Counted from the first letter of the stretch, positions 33,699-43,808 are shown. The stretch is 64,000 nt of DNA from Arthrobacter luteolus NBRC 107841 (GCF_001552075.1 NZ_BCQM01000006.1:62001-126000); one strand, 5' to 3'. Notes: generated from the sequence alone by a model not told the origin. Numbers and translations are program-made.

Positions 33699-34829
33699 AT
33701 GTCTGAAACACGCAACGGCCTTCGGCAGGCCCTGCAGGCCCAGATCGGCTCCGGATGGTGTCCCGGTCTGGTGGCCGGCGTGCGGATCGGCGGCGGGACG
33801 GAAATCCTGGCGCTGGGCAGCTGCGGCTTTGAGGATTCCCAGCCACTGACCGCACAGACGCCGTTCCGGATCTCATCCCTGAGCAAGCTGGTGGGCGGTG
33901 CCCTGGCGCTGCGGCTGGTAGCGGACGGGGTGCTGGAACTGGACGACGACGTCGCCCGCTGGCTCCCCGAACTGGCAGGGCTGCAGGTGCTGACCTCCTC
34001 CGATGCTCCGCTTTCCAGCACCGTTCCGGCCCGCGGGCCGATCACCCTCCGCCAGCTGCTGACCTTCACCGCAGGCTTCGGAGTGGACTTCGGGCAGACT
34101 CCCTATTCGGCGGCAACCCGGGACTTCCTGTGGGGACCAAATCCTCCTGCGATGGATCCGGATACCTATCTGGCCCGCCTGGGCGCCCTTCCGCTGGCAG
34201 CCCAGCCGGGTGAGCGATGGATGTACCACGCGGGGGCCGATGTGCTCTCAGTCCTGCTCGCCAGGGCCGCAGGAAAATCAGTGGGTCAGCTGCTCGCCGA
34301 GCAGATCACCGGCCCGCTCGGCCTGACCGCAACCGGATTTCCTACCGGGCGTGAGCAGTTCCCCGACGTCTACGAGGTCACAGACACTGGGCTGGTGGAG
34401 GCGGAAGCCTACCGGGACGCGTTCGCGGCAGCACCGGCGTTCGAGTCGCTGGCCGGCGGCCTCATCTCCACGGTTCCCGATTATCTGACGTTCCTGACGG
34501 CGCTGGCCGACGGCGTCCTGCTCCCTTCCGGGCTGCGGGACGAGATGACCTCCGGCCAGCTGACAGACACCCAGCGCACCGGATTCACCGGAATGGCCGG
34601 ACCGGATGAGTCCTGGGGCTACCTGACAGCCGTCCAGACCGGCCCCGGAGAGCCGTGGTCCGAACCTGGAATGTGGGGATGGGCCGGGGGCTCCGGAACC
34701 TGTGCCGCTGTCTATCCGAACGGGGACCTCGGGGTCCTGTTCACCCAGCGTTTCCTCACCGGTCCCGCGGACGGTTTCGACTGGTTTTGGGAACCGTTCG
34801 GGGCTCTGCGCGCAGGCGGGAACCAGTAG
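33699..34829 (+). CDS. Serine hydrolase of the beta-lactamase (class C/esterase) family
   Basis: A 376-residue protein of the class C beta-lactamase/DD-peptidase/esterase fold. The nucleophile motif is SLSK in FRISSLSKLVGG. The second motif reads YHA in MYHAGADVLSVLL instead of the usual YxN, and the third region is WGGSGT near the C-terminus, where HTG or KTG would be expected. These changes are more usual in esterases than in true beta-lactamases. No signal peptide was seen, so it is probably cytosolic. It stands alone between the glnA terminator and a convergent hairpin. Confidence 0.87.
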   Translation: MSETRNGLRQALQAQIGSGWCPGLVAGVRIGGGTEILALGSCGFEDSQPLTAQTPFRISSLSKLVGGALALRLVADGVLELDDDVARWLPELAGLQVLTSSDAPLSSTVPARGPITLRQLLTFTAGFGVDFGQTPYSAATRDFLWGPNPPAMDPDTYLARLGALPLAAQPGERWMYHAGADVLSVLLARAAGKSVGQLLAEQITGPLGLTATGFPTGREQFPDVYEVTDTGLVEAEAYRDAFAAAPAFESLAGGLISTVPDYLTFLTALADGVLLPSGLRDEMTSGQLTDTQRTGFTGMAGPDESWGYLTAVQTGPGEPWSEPGMWGWAGGSGTCAAVYPNGDLGVLFTQRFLTGPADGFDWFWEPFGALRAGGNQ

Positions 34830-34851
34830 GCAGGAAGATCCGCAAACAGGA

Positions 34852-34904
34852 ACGACGGCGGTGCGGTGCCGGCCTGTTGAGACCGTCCACCGCACCGCCG
34901 TCGT
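34852..34904. terminator. Hairpin between convergent serine hydrolase and ABC ATPase genes
   Basis: ACGACGGCGGTGCGGTG (34852-34868) pairs with its complement at 34888-34904 across a 19-base loop. It probably terminates both transcripts. Confidence 0.7.
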
Positions 34905-34935
34905 GCGCTGTTGCTATTGCTGCTTCTGTGGAGTC

Positions 34936-35664
34936 CTAGAGGACCTTGGCCAGGAAGTCCTGCAGGCGCGGGGACTCAGGGCTGTCGAAGAGGGCTTCGG
35001 GAGCGTTTTCCTCCACGATGTGTCCGTCGGCCATAAAGATCACCCGGTCAGCGACTTCGCGGGCAAAGCCCATCTCATGGGTGACCACAACCATGGTCAT
35101 GCCTTCCTTGGCCAGGTCACGGATGACCTGCAGCACCTCGCCGACCATTTCCGGGTCCAGCGCGGACGTGGCTTCGTCGAACAACATCACATCCGGCTTC
35201 ATGGCCAGCGCGCGGGCGATCGCCACTCGCTGCTTCTGGCCGCCGGAGAGCTGCGCCGGGCGGGCATCCGCCTTGTCGGCGAGCCCCACACGTTCCAGCA
35301 GGGCGAGGGCATTCTTCCGCACTTCGGCCTTGGAACCCTTCTTCAGCTCCACGGGCGCAAGCATGATGTTCTGCAGGACGCTCATATGCGGGAAGAGGTT
35401 GAAGTGCTGGAACACCATCCCGATCTGCTGGCGGACCTTGTTGAGGTCAACCTTCGGATCGGTAAGGTCGAACCCGTCCACCACGACCTTGCCGGCGGTG
35501 ATGTCTTCGAGCTTGTTCAGGCAGCGCAGGAACGTGGACTTGCCGGAGCCGGACGGGCCGATCACGCACACGACTTCGCCCTCGGCGATGGACACGTCCA
35601 GGCCCTTGAGGACCTCGTTGGATCCGTAGGACTTGCGCAGTCCGATGGTTTGAATCTTGGTCAC
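34936..35664 (-). CDS. Polar amino acid ABC transporter, ATP-binding protein
   Basis: A 242-residue GlnQ/GltI-type ATPase. Walker A is GPSGSGKST, the signature [15 protein letters not shown], Walker [15 protein letters not shown] and the switch VVTHEMGFA. It is the energy subunit for the fused binding protein-permease encoded just upstream, which it overlaps by 4 nt (ATGA). High similarity to glutamine/glutamate importers suggests polar amino acid uptake. Its place in a block of glutamine metabolism genes supports that. Confidence 0.96.
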   Translation of the reverse strand: MTKIQTIGLRKSYGSNEVLKGLDVSIAEGEVVCVIGPSGSGKSTFLRCLNKLEDITAGKVVVDGFDLTDPKVDLNKVRQQIGMVFQHFNLFPHMSVLQNIMLAPVELKKGSKAEVRKNALALLERVGLADKADARPAQLSGGQKQRVAIARALAMKPDVMLFDEATSALDPEMVGEVLQVIRDLAKEGMTMVVVTHEMGFAREVADRVIFMADGHIVEENAPEALFDSPESPRLQDFLAKVL

Positions 35665-37133
35665 TTGTTGAACCTCTTATCCAGGACGTCCGCGAGCTTG
35701 GTCAGCAGCGTGATGACGATGAAGTACAGCGCCGCGACAATCAGCAGCACCTCGGCGGTACGGAAGTTCACCGCGTAGATTTGCTGTGCCTGGTAGGTCA
35801 GTTCGGCGAAGCCGATGACGGCAAGCAGCGAAGTGTCCTTCAGGGTGATGACGAACTGGTTGATGAACGAGGGCGTCATGATCTTGATGGCCTGCGGAAT
35901 GATGACCTTCTGCATGGTCTTTCCGTAGCCCAGGCCGAGGCTCCGGGCGGCTTCCATCTGGCCGGGATCCACGGACTGGATGCCGCCGCGGACGATTTCC
36001 GTCATGTAGGCGCCGGCGTTCAGGCTCAGCGTCAGCACACCGGCGGTCAGCACGTCGACCGGCTGGCCGATGAGCTGCGGGAGGCCGAAGTAGAAGAAGA
36101 AGGCCTGCACCAGCACCGGAGTGCCGCGGAAGATGCTCACGTAGGTGGTGGCAATACCGCGCAGCACCACCTTGGAGCTGACCTTGAAGAAGCCGAAGAT
36201 CACGCCGAGGATCAGCGCGAAGAACAGTGAGAGCGCCGTGGCCAGCAGGGTCAGGCCGAGGCCCTTGGCGAAGGCCGGAGCGTTGTCGGTGACCAGGGAC
36301 CAGAAACTGGAGTCGGCAGCGCCGGCGTCCAGGTAGCGGTCCATGATCTCTTCGTATTCGCCGCTTTCCTGCAGGTTGGCCAGCCCGGCGTTGAACGCTT
36401 CCCGCAGTTCCGGGTTGGTGCCGGCGTTAACGGCGAAGCCGTAGGAGGAACCGGCTTCCTTGTCGGTAACGGTCTTGAGGCCGTTGCCGGACTTGATGCC
36501 GTAGGCCAGTACGGGGTAGTCGTCGAAGACGGCGACAGAGGAGCCGGCCTTCACGTCGTCGTACATCTGCGCGGACTGGGCGAACGCAATCACGTCGAAG
36601 CCGTACTGGTCCTTGATGGACTCGGCAAAAGCCTGGCCTTCGGTACCGGTCTTGACGGCAACACGCTTGCCTTCGAGGTCCTCATAGCCGGAGACATCAT
36701 TGTTGTTCTCCGCTACTGCCATCTGGATGCCGGACTCGAAGTACGGGTCCGAGAAGTCGAAGACCTTCTGGCGTTCCTCCGTGATGGACATACCGGCGAT
36801 CACGCCGTCCACCTGGTTGGACTGCAGGGCCTGAAGTGCGGCGTCGAAGCCCAGCGAACGGATTTCGACGTCGAAGCCCTGGTCTTCCGCGATGGCGTTG
36901 ACGAGGTCCATGTCGATGCCCACGAGTTCGCCGTTTTCCCGGAACTCGAAGGGCGCGAACGTAGTATCGGTGCCGATGGTGTAGGTCTTACCCTCTACGC
37001 CGCCGGGCTCCTGCGTGGCCGCGAAGGCCCCTGAAGCAGGGATGCCCAGGAGCAGCGCCAAGGCCGCCAGCAGGCTGGTGAGGGGAACCGCGAGTGAGGC
37101 GGGGCCTTTCAGCGCCCGTTTGCCACTGTGCAA
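35661..37133 (-). CDS. Fused amino acid ABC transporter substrate-binding protein and permease
   Basis: A 490-residue single chain. A signal sequence (residues about 15-38, ending GAFAATQ) is followed by a family-3 binding domain (about 45-275, with [13 protein letters not shown] and [15 protein letters not shown]). The permease domain (about 285-490) has the EAA loop [18 protein letters not shown]. Fused forms are known from GlnP of Firmicutes but most actinobacterial systems use separate genes. Start TTG 37133 has AGGAG nine bases upstream and gives a proper signal peptide. The signal peptide, if cut, leaves the binding domain tethered outside by the permease. It is coupled to the ATPase gene. 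Polar amino acids are the likely substrate. Confidence 0.93.
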   Translation of the reverse strand: MHSGKRALKGPASLAVPLTSLLAALALLLGIPASGAFAATQEPGGVEGKTYTIGTDTTFAPFEFRENGELVGIDMDLVNAIAEDQGFDVEIRSLGFDAALQALQSNQVDGVIAGMSITEERQKVFDFSDPYFESGIQMAVAENNNDVSGYEDLEGKRVAVKTGTEGQAFAESIKDQYGFDVIAFAQSAQMYDDVKAGSSVAVFDDYPVLAYGIKSGNGLKTVTDKEAGSSYGFAVNAGTNPELREAFNAGLANLQESGEYEEIMDRYLDAGAADSSFWSLVTDNAPAFAKGLGLTLLATALSLFFALILGVIFGFFKVSSKVVLRGIATTYVSIFRGTPVLVQAFFFYFGLPQLIGQPVDVLTAGVLTLSLNAGAYMTEIVRGGIQSVDPGQMEAARSLGLGYGKTMQKVIIPQAIKIMTPSFINQFVITLKDTSLLAVIGFAELTYQAQQIYAVNFRTAEVLLIVAALYFIVITLLTKLADVLDKRFNK

Positions 37134-37234
37134 AGTAAACGTCTCCTAGCTAATGGTTCGCGGCGATGCGCAGCAAACGCCAGAAAAAACCTTACTAGGA
37201 ATGCGGGCACCCAAATTACCGCCGGGCCCGCTGC

Positions 37235-40200
37235 TCAGTCCTCTTCGACACCGTATCCGTAGAAATAGCGCTCAAAAACGCCGCGTGCGCGCCGCGTCAG
37301 CCGGAGATAATCTTCTTCCAAAACCCCGCCCTGACCTGCGGCGTAGCCGCACCAGCGGGCCACAGCCTCAAGTTCGCGGCGGGAAGATGGCAGCACATCG
37401 GCGTTTCGTCCACCGCGAATCACATTTGCGCAACGGATCCGGCTGGCCAGCAGCCAGCTCTCCCTCAGGATCTGCGTATCAGTGGCCGGCAGGAACCCTG
37501 CGTCGCCGATCGCGTCCAGCGCCGCAAGTGTCGCCGTGGTGCGCAGCGCCGGGTAGGAACGGGCATACCGCAGCTGCAGGAGCTGGACCAGCCACTCGAC
37601 GTCGCTGAGTCCGCCGCGGCCCAGCTTGATGTGCCGGGAGGGATCGGCCCCGCGCGGGAGCCGCTCAGACTCAACCCGGGCCTTGATCCGCCGGATCTCA
37701 CGCACATCAGCTGTATCCAGGGACTCCGGATAGCGGAGCGGGTCGATGAGCGAGATGAAGTCCTCGGCCAGCCGGTCATCCCCGGCCATGGGCCGGGCGC
37801 GGAGCAGGGCCTGGGCTTCCCAGGCCTGCGACCAGCGTTCGTAGTACCCGGCGTAGGAGTCGAGCGTGCGCACCAGCGGTCCCTGGCGTCCCTCGGGACG
37901 CAGCCCGGCGTCGAGCTCCAGCACCCGTTCGGCCAGGACCGCCGGCTGGCAGGGCTGCTGCAGCAGGGACGAAATCTGTCCGACGATCCGCTCCGCCTGC
38001 CGCTGGGCAGCCTGGGCATCCGCTCCGGGAAGGGGCCGGTGGACATACAGCACGTCGGCGTCGGACCCGTAGCCGATTTCCCGCCCGCCCTGGCGGCCCA
38101 TGGCCACCACCAGCATGTCGGTGAGCTGTTCCTCCGTGCCGTACACCTCGTTCTCCGCCGCGTGCAGCGTCCCCAGGACAGCGGCGCGGTCATTGTCCGC
38201 CAGGGCCCTGCCCACTTCCTCCTGGGAGAGCAGGCCGGCACTGTCGGCAAGGGCGATGCGGAGCATCTCCCGGCGGCGGATCAGCCGGATAAGACGCACC
38301 GCTTCCCCGGGCCGGGGGTGCCGGGACATCTTGGCGCGCATCTCCTGCCACAGGGAGTCGAATCCGACCGGCGCCAGGTCCTTGTCCGTACCCAGCCAGG
38401 CCGTGGACTCCGGGGAAACTTCCAGCAGGTCGGTGATGAACCGGCTCGAGGACAGAATCTGGCAGAGGCGTTCCCCCGCCGCCGAGGAGTCCCGCAGCAT
38501 CCCCAGGTACCAGTGGCTGTCCCCCAGTGATTCGCTCAGCCGCCGGAAGCCAAGCAGTCCGGCGTCCGGGTCAACGCCGTCGGCCAGCCAGCCGAGCAGC
38601 ACCGGCAGCAGCTGCCGCTGCAGGGCCGCCCGGCGGCTGATCCCCTTGGTCAGCGCCTCAATGTGCCGCATGGCGCCCTTGGGATCGGCATAACCAAGCG
38701 CAGCCAGGCGGGCCTGGGCGGCTTCGGGGGTGAGCCGGACTTCATCCTCGGAGAGGTTGGAGGCCGTATTTAGCAGCGGACGGTAAAAAATGCTCTCGTG
38801 CAGCCGGCGCACCAGCCGTTTGGTCCGCTGCCAGGTTTCCAGCAGCCGCTCCGCGCTGGGCCGCACCAGCTGCAGCGAACCCGCTGAGGACTTGGACAGC
38901 GCCCGCAGCGCGGAGGGAGCTTCCGGCATCAGATGGGTCCGGCGCATGTGCACCAGCTGGATGCGGTGCTCCAGCACCCGGAGGTAGCGGTAGGCGGCGT
39001 CGAGGTCCGCGGCGTCGCCCCGGCCGATGTAGCCGCCCTCGCTCAGCGCGGCGATCGCGGACGTGGTGGTCTGCACGCGCAGGGTTTCATCCACCCTGCC
39101 GTGGACCAGCTGGAGCAGCTGGACGGTGAACTCCACATCGCGCAGGCCGCCGGGACCCAGCTTGATCTGCCGCGCTTCCTCGTGGGACGGAATGTTCTCT
39201 GTCACCCGGCGGCGCATGGCCTGGACGGATTCGACAAAGTTCTCCCGCTCCGAGCTGGACCAGATCAGCGGTGCCACGGCGTCCTCGTAGCGCCGTCCCA
39301 GCTCCGGATCGCCGGCAACCGCACGGGCCTTGAGCAGGGCCTGGAACTCCCAGGTGTGCGCCCAGCGCTGGTAGTAGTGCAGGTGGGAGTCCAGGGTCCG
39401 GACCAGGGGCCCGTCCTTGCCCTCCGGCCGCAGGTTCGCATCCACGTCCCAGAGCCCGGGTTCCGGCGCCGAAGCGTTGATGACCCGGGAGATTCCCGCG
39501 GCCATTGCGGTGCCGATCCGGCTGGCCAGGGTTTCATCTAGGTCCGGCGCGTCGATCACATAGATAACGTCGACGTCGGAGATGTAGTTAAGTTCGCTGG
39601 CGCCGCATTTGCCCATGCCAATGACGGACAGGCGCACCGCCGAGACGTCGGCAGGTTCGAAGGATCCTGCAAGTTCGGCCCGCGAAACAGCCAGCGCGGC
39701 TTCCAGCGCGGCGCCGGCCAGGCCCGCGAGCTCCCGGCCCACGGCGGGCATAATGTCCTCCGGGGAGGCAGCACCCAGGTCCCGGACAGCCAGGTCCAGC
39801 AGGTGGCGGCGGTACCGTGTCCGCAGCTGGACATAGGCATCTGTCCCGGTCAGCCCAGCCACCGGGTTCGGGCCGGTACCGGCCCGGACAGACTCCAGCA
39901 GCGAGGCCCGCAGAGCCCGGGCCGGAACTTCCGGAGGCTCCGCGGAGAGTTCCGTATCCAGGAGATCCGCGTTCTCCGGATGCCGCATCACGAATTCGGC
40001 CAGGGCCTCGGAGGCCCCCAGTACCCGGAACAGGGCCTCGCTGCGGTCCGGCCCGGCGTTAACCAGGTCGCCCAGGGACGGAACCCGGCTCAGGAGCCGG
40101 ACCAGGGACTGCAGAGCCATATCCGGATTGGCCGCCCGGGTAAACCCGGCAAACAGCCTCTCCTGGTCGATCCCGGCGAGTTCAGGCGCACCAAGGAACC

Positions 40201-40258
40201 GTTCGCTTTTCTCCAGGTCGGTGAATCCGGCTGCGATCAGGCGTCTGGTCAGGCTCAT
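37235..40258 (-). CDS. glnE: Bifunctional glutamine synthetase adenylyltransferase/deadenylylase
   Basis: GlnE modifies the glutamine synthetase tyrosine according to nitrogen status. The 1007-residue protein has two nucleotidyltransferase domains: the N-terminal deadenylylase with GASELNYISDVDVIYV and the C-terminal adenylylase with REIGYGSDADVLYV. Each is followed by its helical domain (RQIKLGPGGLRDVEFTVQLL and RHIKLGRGGLSDVEWLVQLL). Length is usual for Actinobacteria. It follows the second glutamine synthetase gene by 13 bases on the same strand, the arrangement known from mycobacteria. Confidence 0.97.
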   Translation of the reverse strand: MSLTRRLIAAGFTDLEKSERFLGAPELAGIDQERLFAGFTRAANPDMALQSLVRLLSRVPSLGDLVNAGPDRSEALFRVLGASEALAEFVMRHPENADLLDTELSAEPPEVPARALRASLLESVRAGTGPNPVAGLTGTDAYVQLRTRYRRHLLDLAVRDLGAASPEDIMPAVGRELAGLAGAALEAALAVSRAELAGSFEPADVSAVRLSVIGMGKCGASELNYISDVDVIYVIDAPDLDETLASRIGTAMAAGISRVINASAPEPGLWDVDANLRPEGKDGPLVRTLDSHLHYYQRWAHTWEFQALLKARAVAGDPELGRRYEDAVAPLIWSSSERENFVESVQAMRRRVTENIPSHEEARQIKLGPGGLRDVEFTVQLLQLVHGRVDETLRVQTTTSAIAALSEGGYIGRGDAADLDAAYRYLRVLEHRIQLVHMRRTHLMPEAPSALRALSKSSAGSLQLVRPSAERLLETWQRTKRLVRRLHESIFYRPLLNTASNLSEDEVRLTPEAAQARLAALGYADPKGAMRHIEALTKGISRRAALQRQLLPVLLGWLADGVDPDAGLLGFRRLSESLGDSHWYLGMLRDSSAAGERLCQILSSSRFITDLLEVSPESTAWLGTDKDLAPVGFDSLWQEMRAKMSRHPRPGEAVRLIRLIRRREMLRIALADSAGLLSQEEVGRALADNDRAAVLGTLHAAENEVYGTEEQLTDMLVVAMGRQGGREIGYGSDADVLYVHRPLPGADAQAAQRQAERIVGQISSLLQQPCQPAVLAERVLELDAGLRPEGRQGPLVRTLDSYAGYYERWSQAWEAQALLRARPMAGDDRLAEDFISLIDPLRYPESLDTADVREIRRIKARVESERLPRGADPSRHIKLGRGGLSDVEWLVQLLQLRYARSYPALRTTATLAALDAIGDAGFLPATDTQILRESWLLASRIRCANVIRGGRNADVLPSSRRELEAVARWCGYAAGQGGVLEEDYLRLTRRARGVFERYFYGYGVEED

Positions 40259-40271
40259 GGCAGCGCTTTCG

Positions 40272-41612
40272 CTAGAGGATACTCAGGTTCTTCTTCAGCT
40301 CGAAGGCGGTGACCTGCTGCCGGTACTCGTTCCAGTCCGCCTGCTTGTTGCGCAGGAAGTTCTCGAACACCTGCTCGCCGAGGATGTCTGCCACCAGTTC
40401 CGAATCCTCCATCACGCGGATCGCGTCGTGGAGGCTGGAGGGCAGCGGCGCGTGTCCCATGGCGCGGCGTTCAGCGGCGCTCAGCGACTCGATGTCGTCT
40501 TCGGCACCCGGCGGCAGTTCGTAGCCTTCCTCGATCCCCTTCAGGCCCGCGCCGAGCAGCACGGCGTAGGACAGGTACGGGTTGGCCGCGGAATCAATGC
40601 CGCGGTATTCGATCCGTGCGGACTGTCCCTTACCGGGCTTGTACAGCGGTACACGCAGCAGGGCCGAGCGGTTGTTGTGTCCCCAGGACAGGTAGCTGGG
40701 AGCTTCACCGCCGCCCCAGAGACGCTTGTAGGAGTTCACGAACTGGTTGGTCACCGCCGTGAATTCCGGTGCGTGGCGAAGGATGCCGGCCATAAACTGG
40801 CGGGCTGTGGAGGACAGCTGGAACTCGGCTCCGGCTTCAAAGAAGGCATTGGAATCGCCCTCGAAGAGGGAGAAGTGCGTGTGCATCCCGGATCCGGGGT
40901 GGGCGGTGAACGGCTTGGGCATGAACGTCGCGTAGCAGTTGGTCATCAGCGCGACTTCCTTGACCACGGTCCGGAAGGTCATGATGTTGTCCGCCGTCTG
41001 CAGTGCGTCGGCGTAGCGCAGGTCGATCTCGTTCTGCCCGGGCCCGGCCTCATGATGGCTGAATTCCACCGAGATGCCAACGGCTTCCAGCATGGAAACG
41101 GCCGTGCGGCGGAAGTCCTGGGCCACGCCGCCGGGAACGTGGTCGAAGTAGCCTGCCTGGTCCACGGGAACGGGTTCGCCATCCGGTCCGGGCTGGTCCG
41201 ACTTCAGCAGGTAGAACTCAATCTCCGGATGGGTGTAGCAGGTGAAGCCCATGTCAGCGGCCTTGGCCAGCTGCCGCTTCAGGACGTTCCGGGGGTCCGC
41301 GGCGGAAGGCTGGCCGTCCGGGGTGAGGATGTCGCAGAACATCCGGGAGGTCTGCTCCTCGTCACCGCGCCAGGGCAGGATCTGGAAGGTGGAGGGATCC
41401 GGCTGGGCCAGCATGTCCGATTCGAAGACCCGGGCCAGGCCCTCGATCGAGGAACCGTCAAACCCCAGCCCTTCTTCGAAGGCGCCCTCCACTTCGGCCG
41501 GCGCCAGCGCCACGGATTTCATGGAACCCACGACGTCGGTAAACCACAGCCGGACGAACCGCACGTCGCGCTCTTCGATCGTTCGCAGAACGAATTCCTG
41601 CTGGCGGTTCAT
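40272..41612 (-). CDS. Glutamine synthetase, type I (second copy, GlnA2-like)
   Basis: A 446-residue glutamine synthetase. The N-terminus MNRQQEFVLRTIEERDVRFVRLWFTDVVG, FDGSSIEGF-type motif (FDGSSIEGLARVFESDM), HHEAGPGQNEID and FMPKPFTAHPGSGMH are present. It lacks the GSI-beta insertion and has YELPPGAEDDI where GlnA has its adenylylation tyrosine. This matches GlnA2 of mycobacteria, also next to glnE. Whether it makes glutamine or a gamma-glutamyl compound is open. Start ATG 41612 has AAAGAGG upstream. Confidence 0.92.
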   Translation of the reverse strand: MNRQQEFVLRTIEERDVRFVRLWFTDVVGSMKSVALAPAEVEGAFEEGLGFDGSSIEGLARVFESDMLAQPDPSTFQILPWRGDEEQTSRMFCDILTPDGQPSAADPRNVLKRQLAKAADMGFTCYTHPEIEFYLLKSDQPGPDGEPVPVDQAGYFDHVPGGVAQDFRRTAVSMLEAVGISVEFSHHEAGPGQNEIDLRYADALQTADNIMTFRTVVKEVALMTNCYATFMPKPFTAHPGSGMHTHFSLFEGDSNAFFEAGAEFQLSSTARQFMAGILRHAPEFTAVTNQFVNSYKRLWGGGEAPSYLSWGHNNRSALLRVPLYKPGKGQSARIEYRGIDSAANPYLSYAVLLGAGLKGIEEGYELPPGAEDDIESLSAAERRAMGHAPLPSSLHDAIRVMEDSELVADILGEQVFENFLRNKQADWNEYRQQVTAFELKKNLSIL

Positions 41613-41761
41613 GCCTTACCTCTTTCGCTGTGGTCGCTTTCGCGGATCTGAATTTACTCTACCCAGCCATGACCGGTTTTCCGGCCCAGGACGGTGGTGT
41701 GGCCGGACATTACGCGCGGCTTTGAACAGCTGGCGGGCCGTACGCCCGGCCCCAGGTTTAG

Positions 41762-41767
41762 TAGGCT
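41762..41767 (+). promoter_or_regulatory. Candidate -10 hexamer upstream of panB
   Basis: TAGGCT, then six bases (CAGAGG), then ATG 41774. The GAGG touches the start codon and is too close to serve as a normal ribosome-binding site, so the message may be leaderless. Confidence 0.4.
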
Positions 41768-41773
41768 CAGAGG

Positions 41774-42628
41774 ATGACCAGCGCTGAACAACCCAAACCG
41801 TACGGCACCCACACGGCCCAGACCCCTGTCCCGCCAAAGCGCGTGCGGATTTCCTACCTCCAGCAGCTCAAGGACAGCGGTGGAAAATTCGCCATGCTCA
41901 CCGCCTACGACCAGTACACGGCTGCGATCTTCGACGAAGCCGGTATAGAGACCCTGCTGATTGGCGATTCAGCGGCGAACAACGTGATGGGCCATGACAC
42001 GACGCTGCCGATCACGCTGGACGAGATGATCGTGTTTGCCAAGTCAGTCTCGGCCGGCGCCAGGCGTGCCCTGATCGTGTGCGACCTCCCCTTCGGGTCC
42101 TACGAGGTCTCCCCCGCCCAGGCCATCGAGTCCTCGGTCCGGCTGATGAAGGAAGCCGGCGTCCAGGCGGTCAAGATGGAAGGCGGCGCGCATTACGCCG
42201 GCCATGTCCGGGCGATGACTGCTGCCGGCATCCCGGTGATGGCGCACGTTGGCTTCACACCGCAGAGCGAACACGCCCTGGGCGGCTACAAAGTCCAGGG
42301 CCGCGGCTCAGCTGCGCAGGCCGTGGTGGATGACGCCACCGCCCTCGTGGAGGCCGGAGCGTTCTGTGTCCTGATGGAAATGGTCCCGGCCGAAGTGGCC
42401 GCCGCAGTGGACGCCGCCGTTCCGGTCCCGACCATCGGCATCGGCGCGGGCAGCGCAACAACCGGGCAGGTGCTGGTCTGGCAGGACATGGCCGGAATGG
42501 GCAGCGGCAAGGCCCCCCGCTTCGTGAAGGCCTACGCCGATGTCCGCTCGGTGCTCTCAGCTGCCGCCCGTGAATTTGCCGACGAGGTACGCAGCGGCAC
42601 CTTCCCCGGCCCGGAGCACAGCTTCTAG
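41774..42628 (+). CDS. panB: 3-methyl-2-oxobutanoate hydroxymethyltransferase
   Basis: First step of pantothenate synthesis: transfers a hydroxymethyl group from methylene-tetrahydrofolate to ketoisovalerate. The 284-residue protein has MLTAYDQYTAAIFDEAGIETLLIGDS with metal-binding Asp, GVQAVKMEGGAHY, MAHVGFTPQSEHALGGYKVQGR and MVPAEVAAAV, all family signatures. About 20 extra residues precede the usual start. No other pantothenate gene is adjacent. Confidence 0.97.
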   Translation: MTSAEQPKPYGTHTAQTPVPPKRVRISYLQQLKDSGGKFAMLTAYDQYTAAIFDEAGIETLLIGDSAANNVMGHDTTLPITLDEMIVFAKSVSAGARRALIVCDLPFGSYEVSPAQAIESSVRLMKEAGVQAVKMEGGAHYAGHVRAMTAAGIPVMAHVGFTPQSEHALGGYKVQGRGSAAQAVVDDATALVEAGAFCVLMEMVPAEVAAAVDAAVPVPTIGIGAGSATTGQVLVWQDMAGMGSGKAPRFVKAYADVRSVLSAAAREFADEVRSGTFPGPEHSF

Positions 42629-42638
42629 CCCGACCGGG

Positions 42639-42800
42639 TCAGTCTTCGTCCTTATCCCAGGCTTCGTTCCGGGCCTTGACCTTCTGCAGCGCCAGTTCGG
42701 CCTCTTCCCGCGTCGGGTAGGGGCCGATCAGCTTTGTCCAGTCCGACTGCGGGCCAACCTCGACTTCGTGGGTCTGCACGTTGAACCAGTACTCGGCCAT
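42639..42800 (-). CDS. Small SPOR-like protein
   Basis: A 53-residue protein, [16 protein letters not shown] and onward, with the core [16 protein letters not shown] resembling the SPOR/methionine-aminopeptidase-adjacent small proteins of Actinobacteria. The open frame begins at 42854, but ATG 42800 has AAGGAGG four bases upstream, so the shorter form is preferred. It lies between convergent panB and divergent map. Function unknown. Confidence 0.85.
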   Translation of the reverse strand: MAEYWFNVQTHEVEVGPQSDWTKLIGPYPTREEAELALQKVKARNEAWDKDED

Positions 42801-42891
42801 GGGCCCTCCTTCTGTTAGGCGCCCGCGCCCCGGATGGGCTGACAGACAGTGCACATTGTCCCGTCCATGCGGCGGCGCGAAGCGCTGGCGA

Positions 42892-42897
42892 TAAGAT
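42892..42897 (+). promoter_or_regulatory. Candidate -10 hexamer for leaderless map
   Basis: TAAGAT, seven bases before ATG 42905, with no ribosome-binding site. The same hexamer and layout occur before the gene at 21878. Confidence 0.45.
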
Positions 42898-42904
42898 CGA
42901 TACT

Positions 42905-43783
42905 ATGCCCCAGAATATTGCCACAGCACCTCTTGGACGCCTCCAGCCCGGAACGGTCGGCCCCCGCCGCCGCGTTCCGTCCTCGATCCCCCGTCCGGAG
43001 TATGTGGACAAGGACGCACCGGCGAAATTCACCGGATCCGAGGTGAAGACTGCGGAGACGATCGAAAAGATCCGCATTGCCAGCCGGATCGCCGCCCAGG
43101 CCATCGTGGAAGTCGGCAACCACATCCAGCCCGGCGTCACCACCGACGCGCTGGACGCCGTGGCCCATGAGTTCCTGCTGGACCACCGGGCATACCCCTC
43201 GACCCTGGGATACCGGCATTTTCCCAAGTCGATCTGCACCTCCGTCAACGAGGTGATCTGCCACGGCATCCCCGACACGACCGTGCTGCAGGACGGGGAC
43301 ATCGTCAACGTGGATATCACCGCCTACATCAACGGGGTCCACGGCGACACGAACTTCACCTTCCTGGTCGGCGACGTTGATGAAGAATCCCGGCTCCTGG
43401 TCGAGCGGACGGCCGAATCCCTCCGCCGCGCCATCAAGGCGGTTATGCCTGGCCGCGAAATCAACGTCATCGGCCGGGCGATCGAGTCCTACGCCAAGCG
43501 CTTCGGCTATGGCGTGGTGCGCGACTTCACCGGCCACGGCGTGGGCGAGGCCTTCCACACCGGCCTCATCATTCCGCACTACGACGCCGCGCCGGCCTAC
43601 AGCCGGCTCATCGAAACCGGGATGGTGTTTACCATTGAGCCTATGCTCACTCTCGGGACCGTTGAGTGGGACATGTGGGACGACAACTGGACCGTGCTCA
43701 CCAAGGACCGGAAGCGCACCGCACAGTTCGAACACACCCTGCTCGTCACAGACAGCGGTGCTGAAATCCTGACCCTGCCGTAG
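42905..43783 (+). CDS. map: Methionine aminopeptidase, type I with N-terminal extension
   Basis: Removes the initiator methionine from new proteins using two divalent metals. The 292-residue protein has a Pro-rich N-terminal extension of about 40 residues (containing [12 protein letters not shown]). The catalytic domain follows, with Asp ligands in [20 protein letters not shown], His in GHGVGEAFH and Glu in FTIEPML and QFEHTLL. The extension is typical of the actinobacterial MapB form, where it is thought to aid ribosome binding. ppgK follows 25 bases later on the same strand. Confidence 0.95.
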   Translation: MPQNIATAPLGRLQPGTVGPRRRVPSSIPRPEYVDKDAPAKFTGSEVKTAETIEKIRIASRIAAQAIVEVGNHIQPGVTTDALDAVAHEFLLDHRAYPSTLGYRHFPKSICTSVNEVICHGIPDTTVLQDGDIVNVDITAYINGVHGDTNFTFLVGDVDEESRLLVERTAESLRRAIKAVMPGREINVIGRAIESYAKRFGYGVVRDFTGHGVGEAFHTGLIIPHYDAAPAYSRLIETGMVFTIEPMLTLGTVEWDMWDDNWTVLTKDRKRTAQFEHTLLVTDSGAEILTLP

Positions 43784-43808
43784 CGTTACGCCCTAGCACT
43801 GGAGAACC

